NCBI GenBank assembly: GCA_964636625.1
Contig: CAZWUL010000002.1
Location: forward strand, 1-55,108
Reading direction: 5' to 3'
Length of the DNA stretch: 55,108 nucleotides
From: CAZWUL01 sp964636625
Lineage (GTDB): Bacteria > Atribacterota > Phoenicimicrobiia > Phoenicimicrobiales > Stramentimicrobiaceae
Shown: in pieces, positions 34,443-44,075 of the stretch
Layout of the letters: each line of letters begins with the position of its first letter
How positions within the stretch are numbered: position 1 is the first letter of the stretch
Made by a program: the position numbers and the translations under genes
Notes under the pieces: model-generated
What the model saw: only the letters and a program-made list of their open reading frames with translations
The model's database searches: none
What the model was told of the DNA's origin: nothing

Positions 34443-36317
34443 ATGATACCTTTTAAGCAAGAAAAAATAAAAATTGGATTAAACAAGGTAATAATTATTC
34501 TTTTATTAATAATATTAACAATATCTGCTGATATTTATGCCAGAGAAGAATTTATTCTATTAGATGAAATAGATTCAGGTATGGAAGGTATTGGTAAAAC
34601 TGTTTTCTCTGGAACAAATGTTGAAGAATTTACTGTTCAGGTAATTGATATAGTAACTGGCGGAGGAATTGATGATACATATATATTGATTAAATTAAGC
34701 GGTGAGAGAATAGAAGAAAACGGTGGAATATCTGCAGGAATGAGCGGTACCCCGATTTATTTTGAGGGGAGATTAGCCGGAGCCATTTCTCATGCCTGGG
34801 AATTGAGTGAACATAATCTATGCCTTGTTACGCCTATAGCAAGAATGACAAAATTATTAGATTATGTTAAACCTGAAAATATGGTTGATATTAATAAAGA
34901 TATCAATACAGATATTGAAGAAGTGTCTATTCTGCTGAATAATAGCTTAAAAGAAAAGGTTATTGAAGAAATTACAGAAAGCAAAAAAAATTTAAATGAT
35001 ATTTTTAGTTATAATAAATTTTATACACTAAAATTTGAATCAATTCAATCGCCTTTATTTATTAATGGTTTTAGCGGGAGAGCAGAAAGAAATATTGAGA
35101 GCATAATAAGCAAACAGTTTGAAAAGGAAATTATCAATGTTTCCAGCTTTCCAAAATATAACTCTATTCCAAGTATTAACCCGGAAGGAAAAGAAATTAT
35201 CCCCGGCTCATCAGTAGGCGTGCAGTTATCAGTTGGAGATACAAATGTTCTAACTATTGGAACAGCTACTTATTGTGAAGATGATTATGTTTTAGCTTTT
35301 GGTCATCCTTTTATGCATTTCGGTGATGTCTCCTATCTTTTTTCTGCAGTATATATATACCACAGTTTTCCCAGTATTTTAATGCCATTTAAGTTAGGTT
35401 TTCCCTATAGATTAGCAGGCATAGTGTTGCAAGACAGGGAAGCAGGTATTTTGGCCCATTTAAACCACTTTCCAAAAATAGTGTCTTGCAGGGTTAATGT
35501 TAGAGATATTGATAAGAATACTGATATTCAAAAAGGAACAAGAATTGTACCACACAACGACCTGGTAGAAAGCATTGTAAGTGCTTTAGTACTACAGTCC
35601 ATAGACCAGGCAATTGACAGGATTGGGCAGGGAACAGCAACTGTTCGCCTGGAACTTCTTGCCGGACAGGTTGACGATAAAATGGTATATGACAATATGT
35701 TCTTTAGTAAAAATGATATTGCCATACAATGTAGTGCTGATTTTGAAGAAATAATGGATTTAGTGATAAATAACTATGGTGAAAAGATTATATTGAATGA
35801 AATAAAAGTTGAAATTGATATAAAAGAAGAGAATAAAAGCGCCATTCTAACTGATGTTAGTATAAACGAAAAAGAGTATTTGCCAGGAGATATCATTGAA
35901 GTAGAACTAACAATTAAGCCATTTAGAAAACCCGAGGAAAGCAAATTTATTAAAATTGAATTACCTGAAAATATGGAAACAGGAGAGGTAATATTAATTA
36001 CCAGAGGAGGTTCTTCCAGGGATACAATTATCGAAAGGGCAATTTCTCATGAAAAAGAAAGATATCTATTAAATGGTTGGGAAGATATTAAAGAGAAATA
36101 CCAGAAAAAAGTTAAGAATAATCAAATTGTTACCGAGCTAATTCCAATAAACGAAATGGAAAGAATGTCATTAACAAATGGAGAAAAAAAAGAGGACTTT
36201 AGTGAAAATAATTTAAAGAAAATTATGGATACCAGCTTTGTTATTGAAGGGTACCATGAAATGTACCTGAGTATTAAAAATGAAAAAAACAAAGATAAGG
36301 ATAGGGCTCATGAGTAA
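34443..36317 (+). CDS. SpoIVB-type S55 peptidase domain protein
   Basis: 624 aa. An N-terminal signal/anchor helix (~14-31) precedes a SpoIVB S55-like serine peptidase domain. GISAGMSGTPIYFEGRLAGA holds the nucleophile Ser101 in the SGxP box; AISHAWEL follows. The rest (GFSGRAERN, FGHPFMHFGDVSYLF) matches long S55 proteins of non-sporulating bacteria, not SpoIVB itself: no PDZ domain is evident. Substrate and partners are unknown; the location is periplasmic. Odd start: GGGAGG (34413-34418) is 24 bases from the ATG but nine from an in-frame ATT (34428), so a non-canonical start is possible. Confidence 0.78.
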   Translation: MIPFKQEKIKIGLNKVIIILLLIILTISADIYAREEFILLDEIDSGMEGIGKTVFSGTNVEEFTVQVIDIVTGGGIDDTYILIKLSGERIEENGGISAGMSGTPIYFEGRLAGAISHAWELSEHNLCLVTPIARMTKLLDYVKPENMVDINKDINTDIEEVSILLNNSLKEKVIEEITESKKNLNDIFSYNKFYTLKFESIQSPLFINGFSGRAERNIESIISKQFEKEIINVSSFPKYNSIPSINPEGKEIIPGSSVGVQLSVGDTNVLTIGTATYCEDDYVLAFGHPFMHFGDVSYLFSAVYIYHSFPSILMPFKLGFPYRLAGIVLQDREAGILAHLNHFPKIVSCRVNVRDIDKNTDIQKGTRIVPHNDLVESIVSALVLQSIDQAIDRIGQGTATVRLELLAGQVDDKMVYDNMFFSKNDIAIQCSADFEEIMDLVINNYGEKIILNEIKVEIDIKEENKSAILTDVSINEKEYLPGDIIEVELTIKPFRKPEESKFIKIELPENMETGEVILITRGGSSRDTIIERAISHEKERYLLNGWEDIKEKYQKKVKNNQIVTELIPINEMERMSLTNGEKKEDFSENNLKKIMDTSFVIEGYHEMYLSIKNEKNKDKDRAHE

Positions 36318-37017
36318 TATAGCAATAATTGCTGCTGCTGGAAATGGAGAAAGATTTAATTATTATCATAGCAAAATGCTGGCAAAGATATTGGATAAAC
36401 CAGTCTTAGCCTATACATTGGACCAGTTTGAAAATTCAGAAGTAATAGATGAAATAGTATTGGTTGTTCACCCAAAAGATTTACAACATATCGAAGATGA
36501 AATTATAAAAAGATATGAGTATACCAAGATAGCTTCCATCGTATTAGGAGGATTAACCAGACAGGAATCAGTGTACTTTGGTTTAAAGTCAATTAAGAAT
36601 AAGGATGGAATTGCATGTATTCATGATGGTGCCAGACCATTGGTAGAAAAGTGGATGATTGAAGAGACTGTAGGAATGATTGACTCTTGTGATGGGGCAA
36701 TTATGGCTATTCCAGTAATTGAAACAATTAAAAAAGTGTTTTTGCAAGATTGCTTGGTCGAAAAAACTGTAAATCGTGATGAATACTGGATTGTGCAAAC
36801 TCCCCAGACCTTTAAGTTAAATTATATAAGAAAATTGTACCAGAAAGCACAAGAGGAAGGATTAAAAACTACCGATGATGCATCAATAGTTGAGCATTTT
36901 GGTGGAGATGTAAAAATCGTTAAGAGTAATAGAGAAAATATTAAGATTACTACTTCTGTCGATATGCTATTAGCAGAAATAATCATGAAAAAACGCTCTA
37001 AACAGAAAAATGATTAA
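36310..37017 (+). CDS. ispD: 2-C-methyl-D-erythritol 4-phosphate cytidylyltransferase
   Basis: 235 aa from the chosen ATG. IAAAGNGERF is the CTP-binding loop; HDGARPLVEKWMIEE, VQTPQTFK and TTDDASIVEHFG are the family motifs. Third step of the MEP pathway: MEP plus CTP to CDP-methylerythritol. ATG 36310 gives the standard N-terminus MSNIAIIAAAG and an 8-base overlap with the S55 gene; ATG 36280 would add ten basic residues. It runs into ispE with another 8-base overlap. Confidence 0.95.
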   Translation: MSNIAIIAAAGNGERFNYYHSKMLAKILDKPVLAYTLDQFENSEVIDEIVLVVHPKDLQHIEDEIIKRYEYTKIASIVLGGLTRQESVYFGLKSIKNKDGIACIHDGARPLVEKWMIEETVGMIDSCDGAIMAIPVIETIKKVFLQDCLVEKTVNRDEYWIVQTPQTFKLNYIRKLYQKAQEEGLKTTDDASIVEHFGGDVKIVKSNRENIKITTSVDMLLAEIIMKKRSKQKND

Positions 37018-37891
37018 ACTTAGAAGTTATGCAAAAATAAATCTTTACCTGGATATAGGGGACAAATTAAATAATGGCTACCATTGCATTGAGACCCTAT
37101 TTCAAACTATCAATTTATTTGATGAAATAACAATAGAAAAATTAAATGAACCGACATATAATATCTATTGCAACAATCCTAAGGTTCCTGATGATAAAAA
37201 CAGTTTAGTTTATAGGGCCATTGAGAGAATTATGGGTGATAATAAATATGGGTTAGCAGTTTGTATTGATAAAAAAATACCTCTTGCTGCAGGATTAGGT
37301 GGAGGTTCATCAAATGTAGCATCTATATTGCAGGGTATCTCAAAGTTATTTAAATTAAATATTAGTAAAAATAAATTGATGTCCATTGCAACTAGCTTAG
37401 GAATGGATATCCCATTTTTCCTGGAAAGAGGAACTGTATATGCCAGTGGAAGAGGAGAAATACTTTTTCCACTAAATTTGAAAGATGATATACCACTAAA
37501 TTTGGTCTTGGTAAATCCTGGTATTGAAATTTCTACAAAATGGGCATACCATACATTTGATGAAGAGAATAAAAATTATTTTAAAAAACAAGATTTGAAT
37601 ATTCTTAAACAGTTAAAACAAAATAATTTGATTTCTTTACCTGAAATAGGTAAATATATATATAATAGATTTGATTCTATAATAAGCAAACAATATCCGG
37701 TAATAGAAGAAATAAAGAAAAAATTAATTGAATCCGGGGCAATTTCCACCACAATTTCCGGGAGTGGCCCAACAGTATATGGGATTTTTGATAATAAAAC
37801 CGAAGCAATTGAAGGTTATAATAAATTGAAAAATAATTATCCTTTTGTTTGCAGAACAACAACTACAAAAGCAAAAAAAATATTTTTTTAA
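37010..37891 (+). CDS. ispE: 4-diphosphocytidyl-2-C-methyl-D-erythritol kinase
   Basis: 293 aa GHMP kinase. SYAKINLYLDI at the N-terminus, the ATP-binding PLAAGLGGGSSN, and the C-terminal TISGSGPTVYGIF. It phosphorylates CDP-methylerythritol, the next step after IspD. Overlaps ispD by eight bases and is followed by ispF after 30 bases, so three successive MEP enzymes form one unit. Confidence 0.96.
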   Translation: MIKLRSYAKINLYLDIGDKLNNGYHCIETLFQTINLFDEITIEKLNEPTYNIYCNNPKVPDDKNSLVYRAIERIMGDNKYGLAVCIDKKIPLAAGLGGGSSNVASILQGISKLFKLNISKNKLMSIATSLGMDIPFFLERGTVYASGRGEILFPLNLKDDIPLNLVLVNPGIEISTKWAYHTFDEENKNYFKKQDLNILKQLKQNNLISLPEIGKYIYNRFDSIISKQYPVIEEIKKKLIESGAISTTISGSGPTVYGIFDNKTEAIEGYNKLKNNYPFVCRTTTTKAKKIFF

Positions 37892-37921
37892 GGTTTTTTA
37901 TATAAAAGGGAAGGTAGATAG

Positions 37922-38401
37922 ATGAAAATAGGTTTTGGCTATGACATACATCCACTGAAAAGCGGAGAGAATTTAATTTTAGGCGGAGAACAAATAACTT
38001 TTGAGAAAGGCCTGGAAGGTCATTCTGATGCAGATGTAATAGTGCATGCGCTAATGGATGCTTTGTTAGGTGCCTCCGGTCAGGGTGATATAGGAATATT
38101 ATTTCCGGACAATGACCCAAAATTTAAAGATATCTCAAGTCTGTATTTACTTAAGGAAGTAAAAGAATTGTTAGATTTTAAAAAATATGATATTTGTAAT
38201 ATAGACATTACAGTAGTTTTAGAAAAACCAAAGATTTCAAGGTATTATAGTGCAATTAAAAATAATATCGCTAATATCTTGCAATTACCTTTTGAAAACA
38301 TAAACATCAAATCCTCTACGAATGAAGGATTAGGAATTATTGGTAAAGAGCAGGCAATTGCAGTATTTTGTGTAGTTTTACTTGATAGTGTTAAAACCTG
38401 A
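37922..38401 (+). CDS. ispF: 2-C-methyl-D-erythritol 2,4-cyclodiphosphate synthase
   Basis: 159 aa, normal length. GYDIHPL provides Asp/His zinc ligands, GHSDADVIVHALMDALLGA the metal and substrate loop, and STNEGLGIIGKEQAIA the C-terminal signature. Trimeric enzyme that releases CMP to form the cyclic diphosphate. It is the last of the ispDEF run; later MEP genes (ispG, ispH) are not in the window. AAGGTAGATAG precedes the ATG. Confidence 0.97.
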   Translation: MKIGFGYDIHPLKSGENLILGGEQITFEKGLEGHSDADVIVHALMDALLGASGQGDIGILFPDNDPKFKDISSLYLLKEVKELLDFKKYDICNIDITVVLEKPKISRYYSAIKNNIANILQLPFENINIKSSTNEGLGIIGKEQAIAVFCVVLLDSVKT

Positions 38402-38479
38402 AGGTTATTCATAAGATACAAAAACTGTAACATAAATGCATGTTGCAATATTGTAATTTCAAATATAAGGAGAGATAAA

Positions 38480-38800
38480 ATGAATCAAAAAGACCAGGAA
38501 AATAATAATGGTAATGAAAATCAAAAGCTATATCCGCATCAGTTGCCGCTGACAACCTTGTTTACCTGGTTTATAGGTATTTTAAATGGAAAGGCATGGG
38601 AATACCTGGGGTTGATGATGAATCCTGAAACAAAAGAGATAAACCAGGACTTACAAAAAGCAAAAATATCTATAGATAGCATAGAGTTTTTATTTGAAAA
38701 AATTAAGGACGAACTCGGGAAAGATGATAAATTGCAATTAGAAAACCTTTTGGCAAATTTGCAAATGAATTTTGTTGAAAAAAGTAAAGAGAACAAGTAA
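38480..38800 (+). CDS. DUF1844 domain protein
   Basis: 106 aa. LPLTTLFTWFIGILNGKAWEYLG then MMNPETKEINQDLQKAKISID and the C-terminal amphipathic LENLLANLQMNF are characteristic of DUF1844. Function unknown. The preceding 20 residues are polar and Asn/Gln-rich. A strong AAGGAGAG site precedes the ATG. Confidence 0.8.
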   Translation: MNQKDQENNNGNENQKLYPHQLPLTTLFTWFIGILNGKAWEYLGLMMNPETKEINQDLQKAKISIDSIEFLFEKIKDELGKDDKLQLENLLANLQMNFVEKSKENK

Positions 38801-38877
38801 AAAAAGAGAAGAAGGGAAATTAAAATATTATATATTGCCTTTTATTTAAAGACATATTAAGAAGAAGAGGTGCATTT

Positions 38878-39882
38878 ATGGCTAATCAGTCAAAATGGGA
38901 GAAAGTAAAATATAGCAAAGTTATATTGATTCTGTTTTTTTGTCTTATTTTTGTTTCAACTCCTACCAAAGCCCAGGATGCCAGGTCTTATTATGAAGAT
39001 GGATACCAATATTTTTCTCAGGGAGACTATAAAAAAGCCGAGGAAAGTTATCAGAGAGCCATTGAATTAGACCCTAATTTTGAAGACGCCCACTATTGGT
39101 TAGGAAAAGTATACCGACAATTAGGAGAGTATAATAAAGCTGTTCCTCAATGGATAGAAGTTTTAAAGCTTAACCCCAGAAACCCTTATGCATTCAGATA
39201 CCTTAATGAAAGCTTTCGGGGAACACCACAAGTACAGAGTGGTGATGCTAATGAATATCTTAAAAAAGGTATAGAAATATTAGAAATAACAGATGATGCA
39301 TTTCTAAATAGAAACCAATACAGCAATCTGACATTACTGCAGGTTGTGCCTTATTTTAAAAAGGCAATAGAATTAAAAGAAGATTTAATTGCTTCTCATT
39401 ATTGGCTGGCAGAGGTATATTATGCCTTATCGGAAAAAATAACCTGGCAGTACACATCTATGGCGATTAACAGTTTTGAGAGGGCAATACAAGTGCTGGA
39501 AGAAAATCCAGATCTATCTCAGAAACCATCTGAATATTGGTATTCATATCAGGAATTGATAACAATATTTCAATCATTGGGATTAAATGAAAGAAGAGAT
39601 AATTTATTAAAGAAAATTCAAGAGGTAAAAACAAAACCTTATCGGGAAATTTTGAATAAGGCAGGATATGAAAATTACGGCTATCCAGATAGGATTGAAA
39701 TTATTAGAACCAATGGAGAGGTGATTGAGCTTTGGGAGTATGTCCAGCAGGAGAAGACCTTTAGAGTTGTAGACAAAGAAATAGTGGGTGAAGAGATATA
39801 CTATAATCAACATCCACACGATACAAATCTTATTGAAGAATATATTGAAGAGGAAGTTGTGGATGATGAAGGGGAATTGTAA
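38878..39882 (+). CDS. Secreted TPR repeat protein
   Basis: 334 aa. Signal peptide to about residue 32 (FVSTPTKAQ). Two clear TPR units at ~35-100 (YYEDGYQYFSQGDYKKAEES, HYWLGKVYRQLGEYNKAVPQ), then two degenerate ones. The C-terminal ~80 residues (YGYPDRIEIIRTNGEVIELW and an acidic tail) are unassigned. Probably periplasmic or outer-membrane associated. Its last codons overlap nadD. Related in style, not demonstrably in origin, to the giant TPR protein at 21585. Confidence 0.75.
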   Translation: MANQSKWEKVKYSKVILILFFCLIFVSTPTKAQDARSYYEDGYQYFSQGDYKKAEESYQRAIELDPNFEDAHYWLGKVYRQLGEYNKAVPQWIEVLKLNPRNPYAFRYLNESFRGTPQVQSGDANEYLKKGIEILEITDDAFLNRNQYSNLTLLQVVPYFKKAIELKEDLIASHYWLAEVYYALSEKITWQYTSMAINSFERAIQVLEENPDLSQKPSEYWYSYQELITIFQSLGLNERRDNLLKKIQEVKTKPYREILNKAGYENYGYPDRIEIIRTNGEVIELWEYVQQEKTFRVVDKEIVGEEIYYNQHPHDTNLIEEYIEEEVVDDEGEL

Positions 39883-40498
39883 AGAGAAAAAAGAAGACAA
39901 TAAAAATAATGAAAATGTACGAATCGGTATAATGGGCGGGGTTTTTGATCCCATTCATATAGGCCATCTTTTTACAGCTGAAGAAGCCAGGATAAATTTT
40001 TGCTTGGACAAAGTTATATTTGTGCCCTGTTTAAACCCAACACACAAAAGAAATGATCAGGTTACAGGTATAAGACATCGCTTAAAAATGTCTTATCTGG
40101 CGATTGAGAGCAATCCTTATTTCGAGGTTTCTAAAATCGAAGTAAACCGAGCTGGCCCTTCTTATACTATTGATACTATAAAAGAGTTTCGCAATATTTT
40201 TGGATGGGATGCCAAGATATTTTTTATAACTGGTGCTGATGCATTTTTAGAAATAGAAACATGGTACAAGAAGGAAGAGTTGTTAGCAATGTGTCAATTT
40301 GTGGCTGCAACAAGACCTGGTTATGATTTAAACAAATTGAATAATAATTTTAAAAAGGTTTTAAAAATAATGGAAATTCCACTATTAGCTATTTCATCAA
40401 CTGATATAAGAAACAGAATTAGAAATAATTTAAGCATAAAATATATTGTTGTAGATGGAGTACGAGAATATATATACAAAAATAAGCTATATTCATAA
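39863..40498 (+). CDS. nadD: Nicotinate-nucleotide adenylyltransferase
   Basis: About 211 aa. GIMGGVFDPIHIGHL holds the nucleotidyltransferase HxGH motif; FVPCLNPTHKR, TGADAFLEIETW and the C-terminal ISSTDIRNR are NadD features. It makes deamido-NAD from nicotinate mononucleotide. The frame is open upstream, but ATG 39863 (or 39866) six to nine bases after AGGAAG is the best start; it gives an unusual Lys/Asn-rich 18-residue extension before beta-1 and a 20-base overlap with the TPR gene. Followed by yqeK, lcp and rsfS as in Firmicutes. Confidence 0.93.
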   Translation: MMKGNCKEKKEDNKNNENVRIGIMGGVFDPIHIGHLFTAEEARINFCLDKVIFVPCLNPTHKRNDQVTGIRHRLKMSYLAIESNPYFEVSKIEVNRAGPSYTIDTIKEFRNIFGWDAKIFFITGADAFLEIETWYKKEELLAMCQFVAATRPGYDLNKLNNNFKKVLKIMEIPLLAISSTDIRNRIRNNLSIKYIVVDGVREYIYKNKLYS

Positions 40499-40532
40499 AA
40501 TATTATAGGTAGGGGAATAAAGCATTAATATT

Positions 40533-41114
40533 ATGTTTGCAGATTTACAATATATTGATTCTTATTTAAAGAAAAGCATTAGCAAGGAACGTTATCAACA
40601 TTCGTTACAAGTTAGTGTTGTGGCGGCAGAAATAGCAAGCCATTATAGGATATCTGCTGATAAAGCAAAATTATTGGGATTACTCCATGATTGTGCAAAA
40701 GATTTTTCAAAAGATGAGTTACAAAGATTAATAAAAAAATATAATATACGCTTGAACAAGCTTGAGAAAAATATTCCTGGGTTATGGCATGCTTATGTTG
40801 GAGCAGAAATAGCAAGAGATTATTTTAATATTCAAAATCAAGAGTTTCTGGAAGCCATAAAAAGCCATAGTACTGCTTCAAGAAAATTAAAATTATTAGG
40901 AAAAATACTATATGTTTCAGATAAAATAGAACCGGACAGAAAAGATGAAAAATTAAATCGGGTAAGAAAACTGGTTTGGCAAGATATTGATATGGCAATG
41001 TTAGAATTGCTCAACAGTGAATTAAAAAGCTTAATTTGTAGAAAAATAATTATACATCCAGAAACATTGCATACAAGGAACAAATTTTTAGAGGAAAAAG
41101 GTGTTGTTTTGTAG
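40533..41114 (+). CDS. yqeK: YqeK-type HD-domain hydrolase
   Basis: 193 aa. HD-domain residues: RYQHSLQVS, LLHDCAKDF, HAYVGAEIARD, KSHSTAS and YVSDKIEPDR. YqeK enzymes hydrolyse diadenosine tetraphosphate symmetrically. It is placed between nadD and the LCP gene, the conserved nadD-yqeK-lytR-rsfS order. Start ATG; the ribosome-binding site GTAGGGGA lies well upstream. Confidence 0.92.
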   Translation: MFADLQYIDSYLKKSISKERYQHSLQVSVVAAEIASHYRISADKAKLLGLLHDCAKDFSKDELQRLIKKYNIRLNKLEKNIPGLWHAYVGAEIARDYFNIQNQEFLEAIKSHSTASRKLKLLGKILYVSDKIEPDRKDEKLNRVRKLVWQDIDMAMLELLNSELKSLICRKIIIHPETLHTRNKFLEEKGVVL

Positions 41115-41115
41115 G

Positions 41116-42276
41116 ATGAGCAGATTGGAAAGAAAAAAATCAGTAACAAAAAAAAGTAAAAAGAAATATTTACAAATTGGGATTCTCATTTTACTATTAA
41201 TTGGTTGTTTTGGTTTTTTGTATTTATTCAATATATTTCCTTTTGGTTCAGATATATTAGCCCATGATAGGTTAAATATTCTAGCTGTTGGAACGGATAC
41301 TGTAGATAGTAAAGGCAGGGCAGACACTATATTTGTACTGAGTCTATCACCCAAAACTAAGGATACAATATTATTTTCAATTCCCAGAGATACAAGAGTG
41401 CTGATACCAGACAGAGGAATGGACAAAATTAACCATGCTTTCGCATACGGGGACATTGAATTGCTGGAAGAAACTATTGAAACTTTTATGGGTATACCCA
41501 TTCACTATTATGGTGTAATTGATTTTGATGGCTTTCAATACATTATTGATGCCATAGGTGGTGTTAATATTAATGTTGAAAAAGATATGTATTATGTAGA
41601 TAAAGCAGGTTCATTAAAGATTAATTTACACAGCGGAGAGCAAGTATTAGATGGACAAAAGGCATTGGACTATGTGAGATTCAGATTTGACCCTCTTGGC
41701 GATCTGGGAAGAATACAAAGACAACAAAAATTAATTAATGCAGTGATAGATAAAGTTATGAATTTTGATATAATGGTTAAATTGCCTAATATAGTATCAA
41801 GTCTTACTGAATATATAAAGACGAATATGAACCCCAACGAAATAATATCTCTGGCAAGAATATTAAAGGATATTGATAGGGAAAATATATGGGTTGAAAC
41901 AATACAAGGAGAACCACAATATATTGATAGGGTTAGTTATTTAATTGTTGAACAAGAGAAAGTTAAAACTCGTGTTCAATATTTAATTGAAAATAAACAA
42001 AGAGGTCTGAATGTAGAGGTGCTCAATGGCGCTAAAATTCCCGGCATCGCTCGTAGTGTAGCCAATAAAATGACTGAATTAGGATTTAATGTGGTAAATA
42101 TAGATAATGCCGACAGTTTTGATTATCAAAAAACAGTATTGATTATATATTCAAGAGAAGTAAAAATAGATGATTATGTTAGTCAATACCTGGGTGAAAT
42201 CGATATTATCAGAAAGGAACAGCCACAGAGCGAGGTAGATATGACTATAATAATAGGTAAGAATATGCTATACTAA
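41116..42276 (+). CDS. LytR-CpsA-Psr (LCP) family glycopolymer ligase with LytR_C domain
   Basis: 386 aa. A basic cytoplasmic head, one transmembrane helix (~20-40), then the LCP domain: GRADTIFVLSL, SIPRDTRVLIP, KINHAFAYG, YVRFRFDPLGDLGRIQRQQ with the conserved arginines. The C-terminal ~70 residues (VEVLNGAKIPGIARSVANKM) are a LytR_C domain. LCP enzymes move undecaprenyl-PP-linked glycans onto peptidoglycan or protein. Start either ATG 41116 or GTG 41101 (better spaced from GAGG but overlapping yqeK). Confidence 0.92.
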   Translation: MSRLERKKSVTKKSKKKYLQIGILILLLIGCFGFLYLFNIFPFGSDILAHDRLNILAVGTDTVDSKGRADTIFVLSLSPKTKDTILFSIPRDTRVLIPDRGMDKINHAFAYGDIELLEETIETFMGIPIHYYGVIDFDGFQYIIDAIGGVNINVEKDMYYVDKAGSLKINLHSGEQVLDGQKALDYVRFRFDPLGDLGRIQRQQKLINAVIDKVMNFDIMVKLPNIVSSLTEYIKTNMNPNEIISLARILKDIDRENIWVETIQGEPQYIDRVSYLIVEQEKVKTRVQYLIENKQRGLNVEVLNGAKIPGIARSVANKMTELGFNVVNIDNADSFDYQKTVLIIYSREVKIDDYVSQYLGEIDIIRKEQPQSEVDMTIIIGKNMLY

Positions 42277-42367
42277 ACCATTAAAAACATATGTTATAAG
42301 AGTTACCCTAATGTTCGAACAATACTAAATATTAAATAAAGAGCAAATGTAATAGATATATATTAAT

Positions 42368-42376
42368 TGGTATAAT
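42368..42376 (+). promoter_or_regulatory. Possible extended -10 promoter for rsfS
   Basis: TGGTATAAT without a clear -35, 49 bases before the rsfS start. Confidence 0.4.
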
Positions 42377-42424
42377 ATGTAGTTTATGTTTAAGTAACTA
42401 AAATATGATTAAGGAGCCATATGT

Positions 42425-42772
42425 TTGTTTAAAAATACTAAAGATTTAACCTTGTTCTTTGCCAGGTTATTGGATGAAAAAAAAGCAAAAGATACTGTTA
42501 TACTTGACATAAATAAAATTTCTTTTGTTGCTGATTATTTTATTATAACAACAGCACAATCTCCTGCTCATTTAAAAACTCTTTTAAAAAATATTCTTGA
42601 AAGAAGTGTAGATAAGGGGATTAAAAGAAATATAAGATGCGAAGGAAATCCACAAACTGGATGGGTTTTAATTGATTGTGGCGATGTGGTAATTCATATA
42701 TTCTCTGAAAATAAAAGGAACTATTATAATTTGGAGTATATTTGGCAGGAAGCGAAAAAAATATCTTTGTAG
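42425..42772 (+). CDS. rsfS: Ribosome silencing factor RsfS
   Basis: 115 aa. Family motifs VILDINKISFVADYFIITTA, EGNPQTGWVLIDCGDVVIHIF and YYNLEYIW. RsfS binds L14 and blocks subunit joining in nutrient shortage. Start is TTG, eight bases after AAGGAG; the ATG at 42421 is out of frame and hits a stop after three codons. Last gene of the nadD-yqeK-lcp-rsfS group. Confidence 0.95.
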   Translation: MFKNTKDLTLFFARLLDEKKAKDTVILDINKISFVADYFIITTAQSPAHLKTLLKNILERSVDKGIKRNIRCEGNPQTGWVLIDCGDVVIHIFSENKRNYYNLEYIWQEAKKISL

Positions 42773-42851
42773 TATTTGGTGTTAGATATTTACTATTTTT
42801 AAAATTATAGTAATAAAAATTAATGTTGAGATATTATGAAGGGGGTCACTT

Positions 42852-43253
42852 ATGAGTGCTGTTAATAAAAATACCGGTCAATGGCTTTTTGGTTTAATTA
42901 TTCTTATTATTGGTGTTATATTTTTGTTGGAAAACCTTTTTGGCTATGAAATATGGGAAAGTGTCTGGTTATTTTGGCCACTCATTTTCATATTATGGGG
43001 ACTGGTAGAAATATTCCAGAAAAAGTCCATTTTTTTTGGTGTAATATTGTTAGCCATCGGTGTAATATTTGTTGCAAAAAATTTCAATATATACTTAATA
43101 TCGGAATCAATATGGAGATTTTGGCCAGTTATAATTATTGCAATTGGAGTGGACCAAGTATTTAAAAAAAGCCAAGCAGGTCATTTTAAGGGAAATATAA
43201 AAAATAGAAAAAATAAAAAAGAAGTGATTGTGCAGGATGATGAAATTATTTAA
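42852..43253 (+). CDS. Small membrane protein with two LiaF/DUF5668-type units
   Basis: 133 aa with four transmembrane helices arranged as two similar halves: GLIILIIGVIFLLENL ... WLFWPLIFILWG and GVILLAIGVIFVAKNF ... WRFWPVIIIAIG. This internal duplication is typical of DUF5668 (LiaI/LiaF-related) proteins, of unknown or stress-related role. A basic tail (~115-130) faces the cytoplasm. AAGGGGG precedes the ATG. Confidence 0.75.
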   Translation: MSAVNKNTGQWLFGLIILIIGVIFLLENLFGYEIWESVWLFWPLIFILWGLVEIFQKKSIFFGVILLAIGVIFVAKNFNIYLISESIWRFWPVIIIAIGVDQVFKKSQAGHFKGNIKNRKNKKEVIVQDDEII

Positions 43254-43294
43254 TTTATAAATCATTTTCAAAATATGGTAAATATGGTGATTGC

Positions 43295-43978
43295 ATGATT
43301 GGAACTATTGTAAATAGTTTGACTATTATTATAGGTTGTTTTATAGGTTTAATTCTGAAAGGGCGATTCCCTGATAGATTGCGGATTATACTTTTTCAGG
43401 GGATAGGATTGGCTACATTAATGATTGGAGCTCAAATGGCTATTCAGGGAACAAAAATTTTACCGATTATATTATCTCTAATAATTGGCGGAATAATCGG
43501 AGAGACTATAGATATCGAAAAAAAGCTTGATAAATTAGGTGATAAGATTAAAAGTTTATTTAATAATCAGGAAGGCAAAGAAAGATTTACAGAAGGTTTT
43601 ATTGCTGCCAGTCTGCTTTTTTGTGTTGGCTCTATGGCAGTTATGGGGGCAATTGAAGAAGGAATGAATGGGAACCCGGATATTTTATTAGCAAAATCAG
43701 CATTGGATGGAATATCATCCATAATCTTTGCTGCCTCATTTGGTATAGGGGTTATATTTTCTGCAATTCCGGTTTTTATTTATCAGGGCACTATTACACA
43801 AATTGCTCACTTAATTAAAAACTACATTACCGTTGATATGATTAATGAAATGACTGCCGTTGGAGGAGTATTAATTATTGGATTATCTTTAGGTATTTTA
43901 GAAATAAAAAAAATAAAAGTTGCCAATTTGCTCCCATCTTTATTAATTATACTTATGCTTACACCCCTAAAAATATGA
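43295..43978 (+). CDS. DUF554 membrane protein
   Basis: 227 aa, about seven transmembrane helices. N-terminal GTIVNSLTIIIGCFIGLILKG, then FIAASLLFCVGSMAVMGAIE and the Gly-rich C-terminal VGGVLIIGLSLGILEIKKIK match DUF554 (YdfK-type). A transport function has been suggested for the family but is not established. ATGGTGA near the ATG is the likely ribosome-binding site. Confidence 0.83.
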   Translation: MIGTIVNSLTIIIGCFIGLILKGRFPDRLRIILFQGIGLATLMIGAQMAIQGTKILPIILSLIIGGIIGETIDIEKKLDKLGDKIKSLFNNQEGKERFTEGFIAASLLFCVGSMAVMGAIEEGMNGNPDILLAKSALDGISSIIFAASFGIGVIFSAIPVFIYQGTITQIAHLIKNYITVDMINEMTAVGGVLIIGLSLGILEIKKIKVANLLPSLLIILMLTPLKI

Positions 43979-44075
43979 AAGAATAAAGAAATTTATATGA
44001 TTAACCGTTATTCTATGAATTTTATAAAGAGTTTTATAAATAATTATTTTGCAGTATGTATGAAGGAGAATCCGT

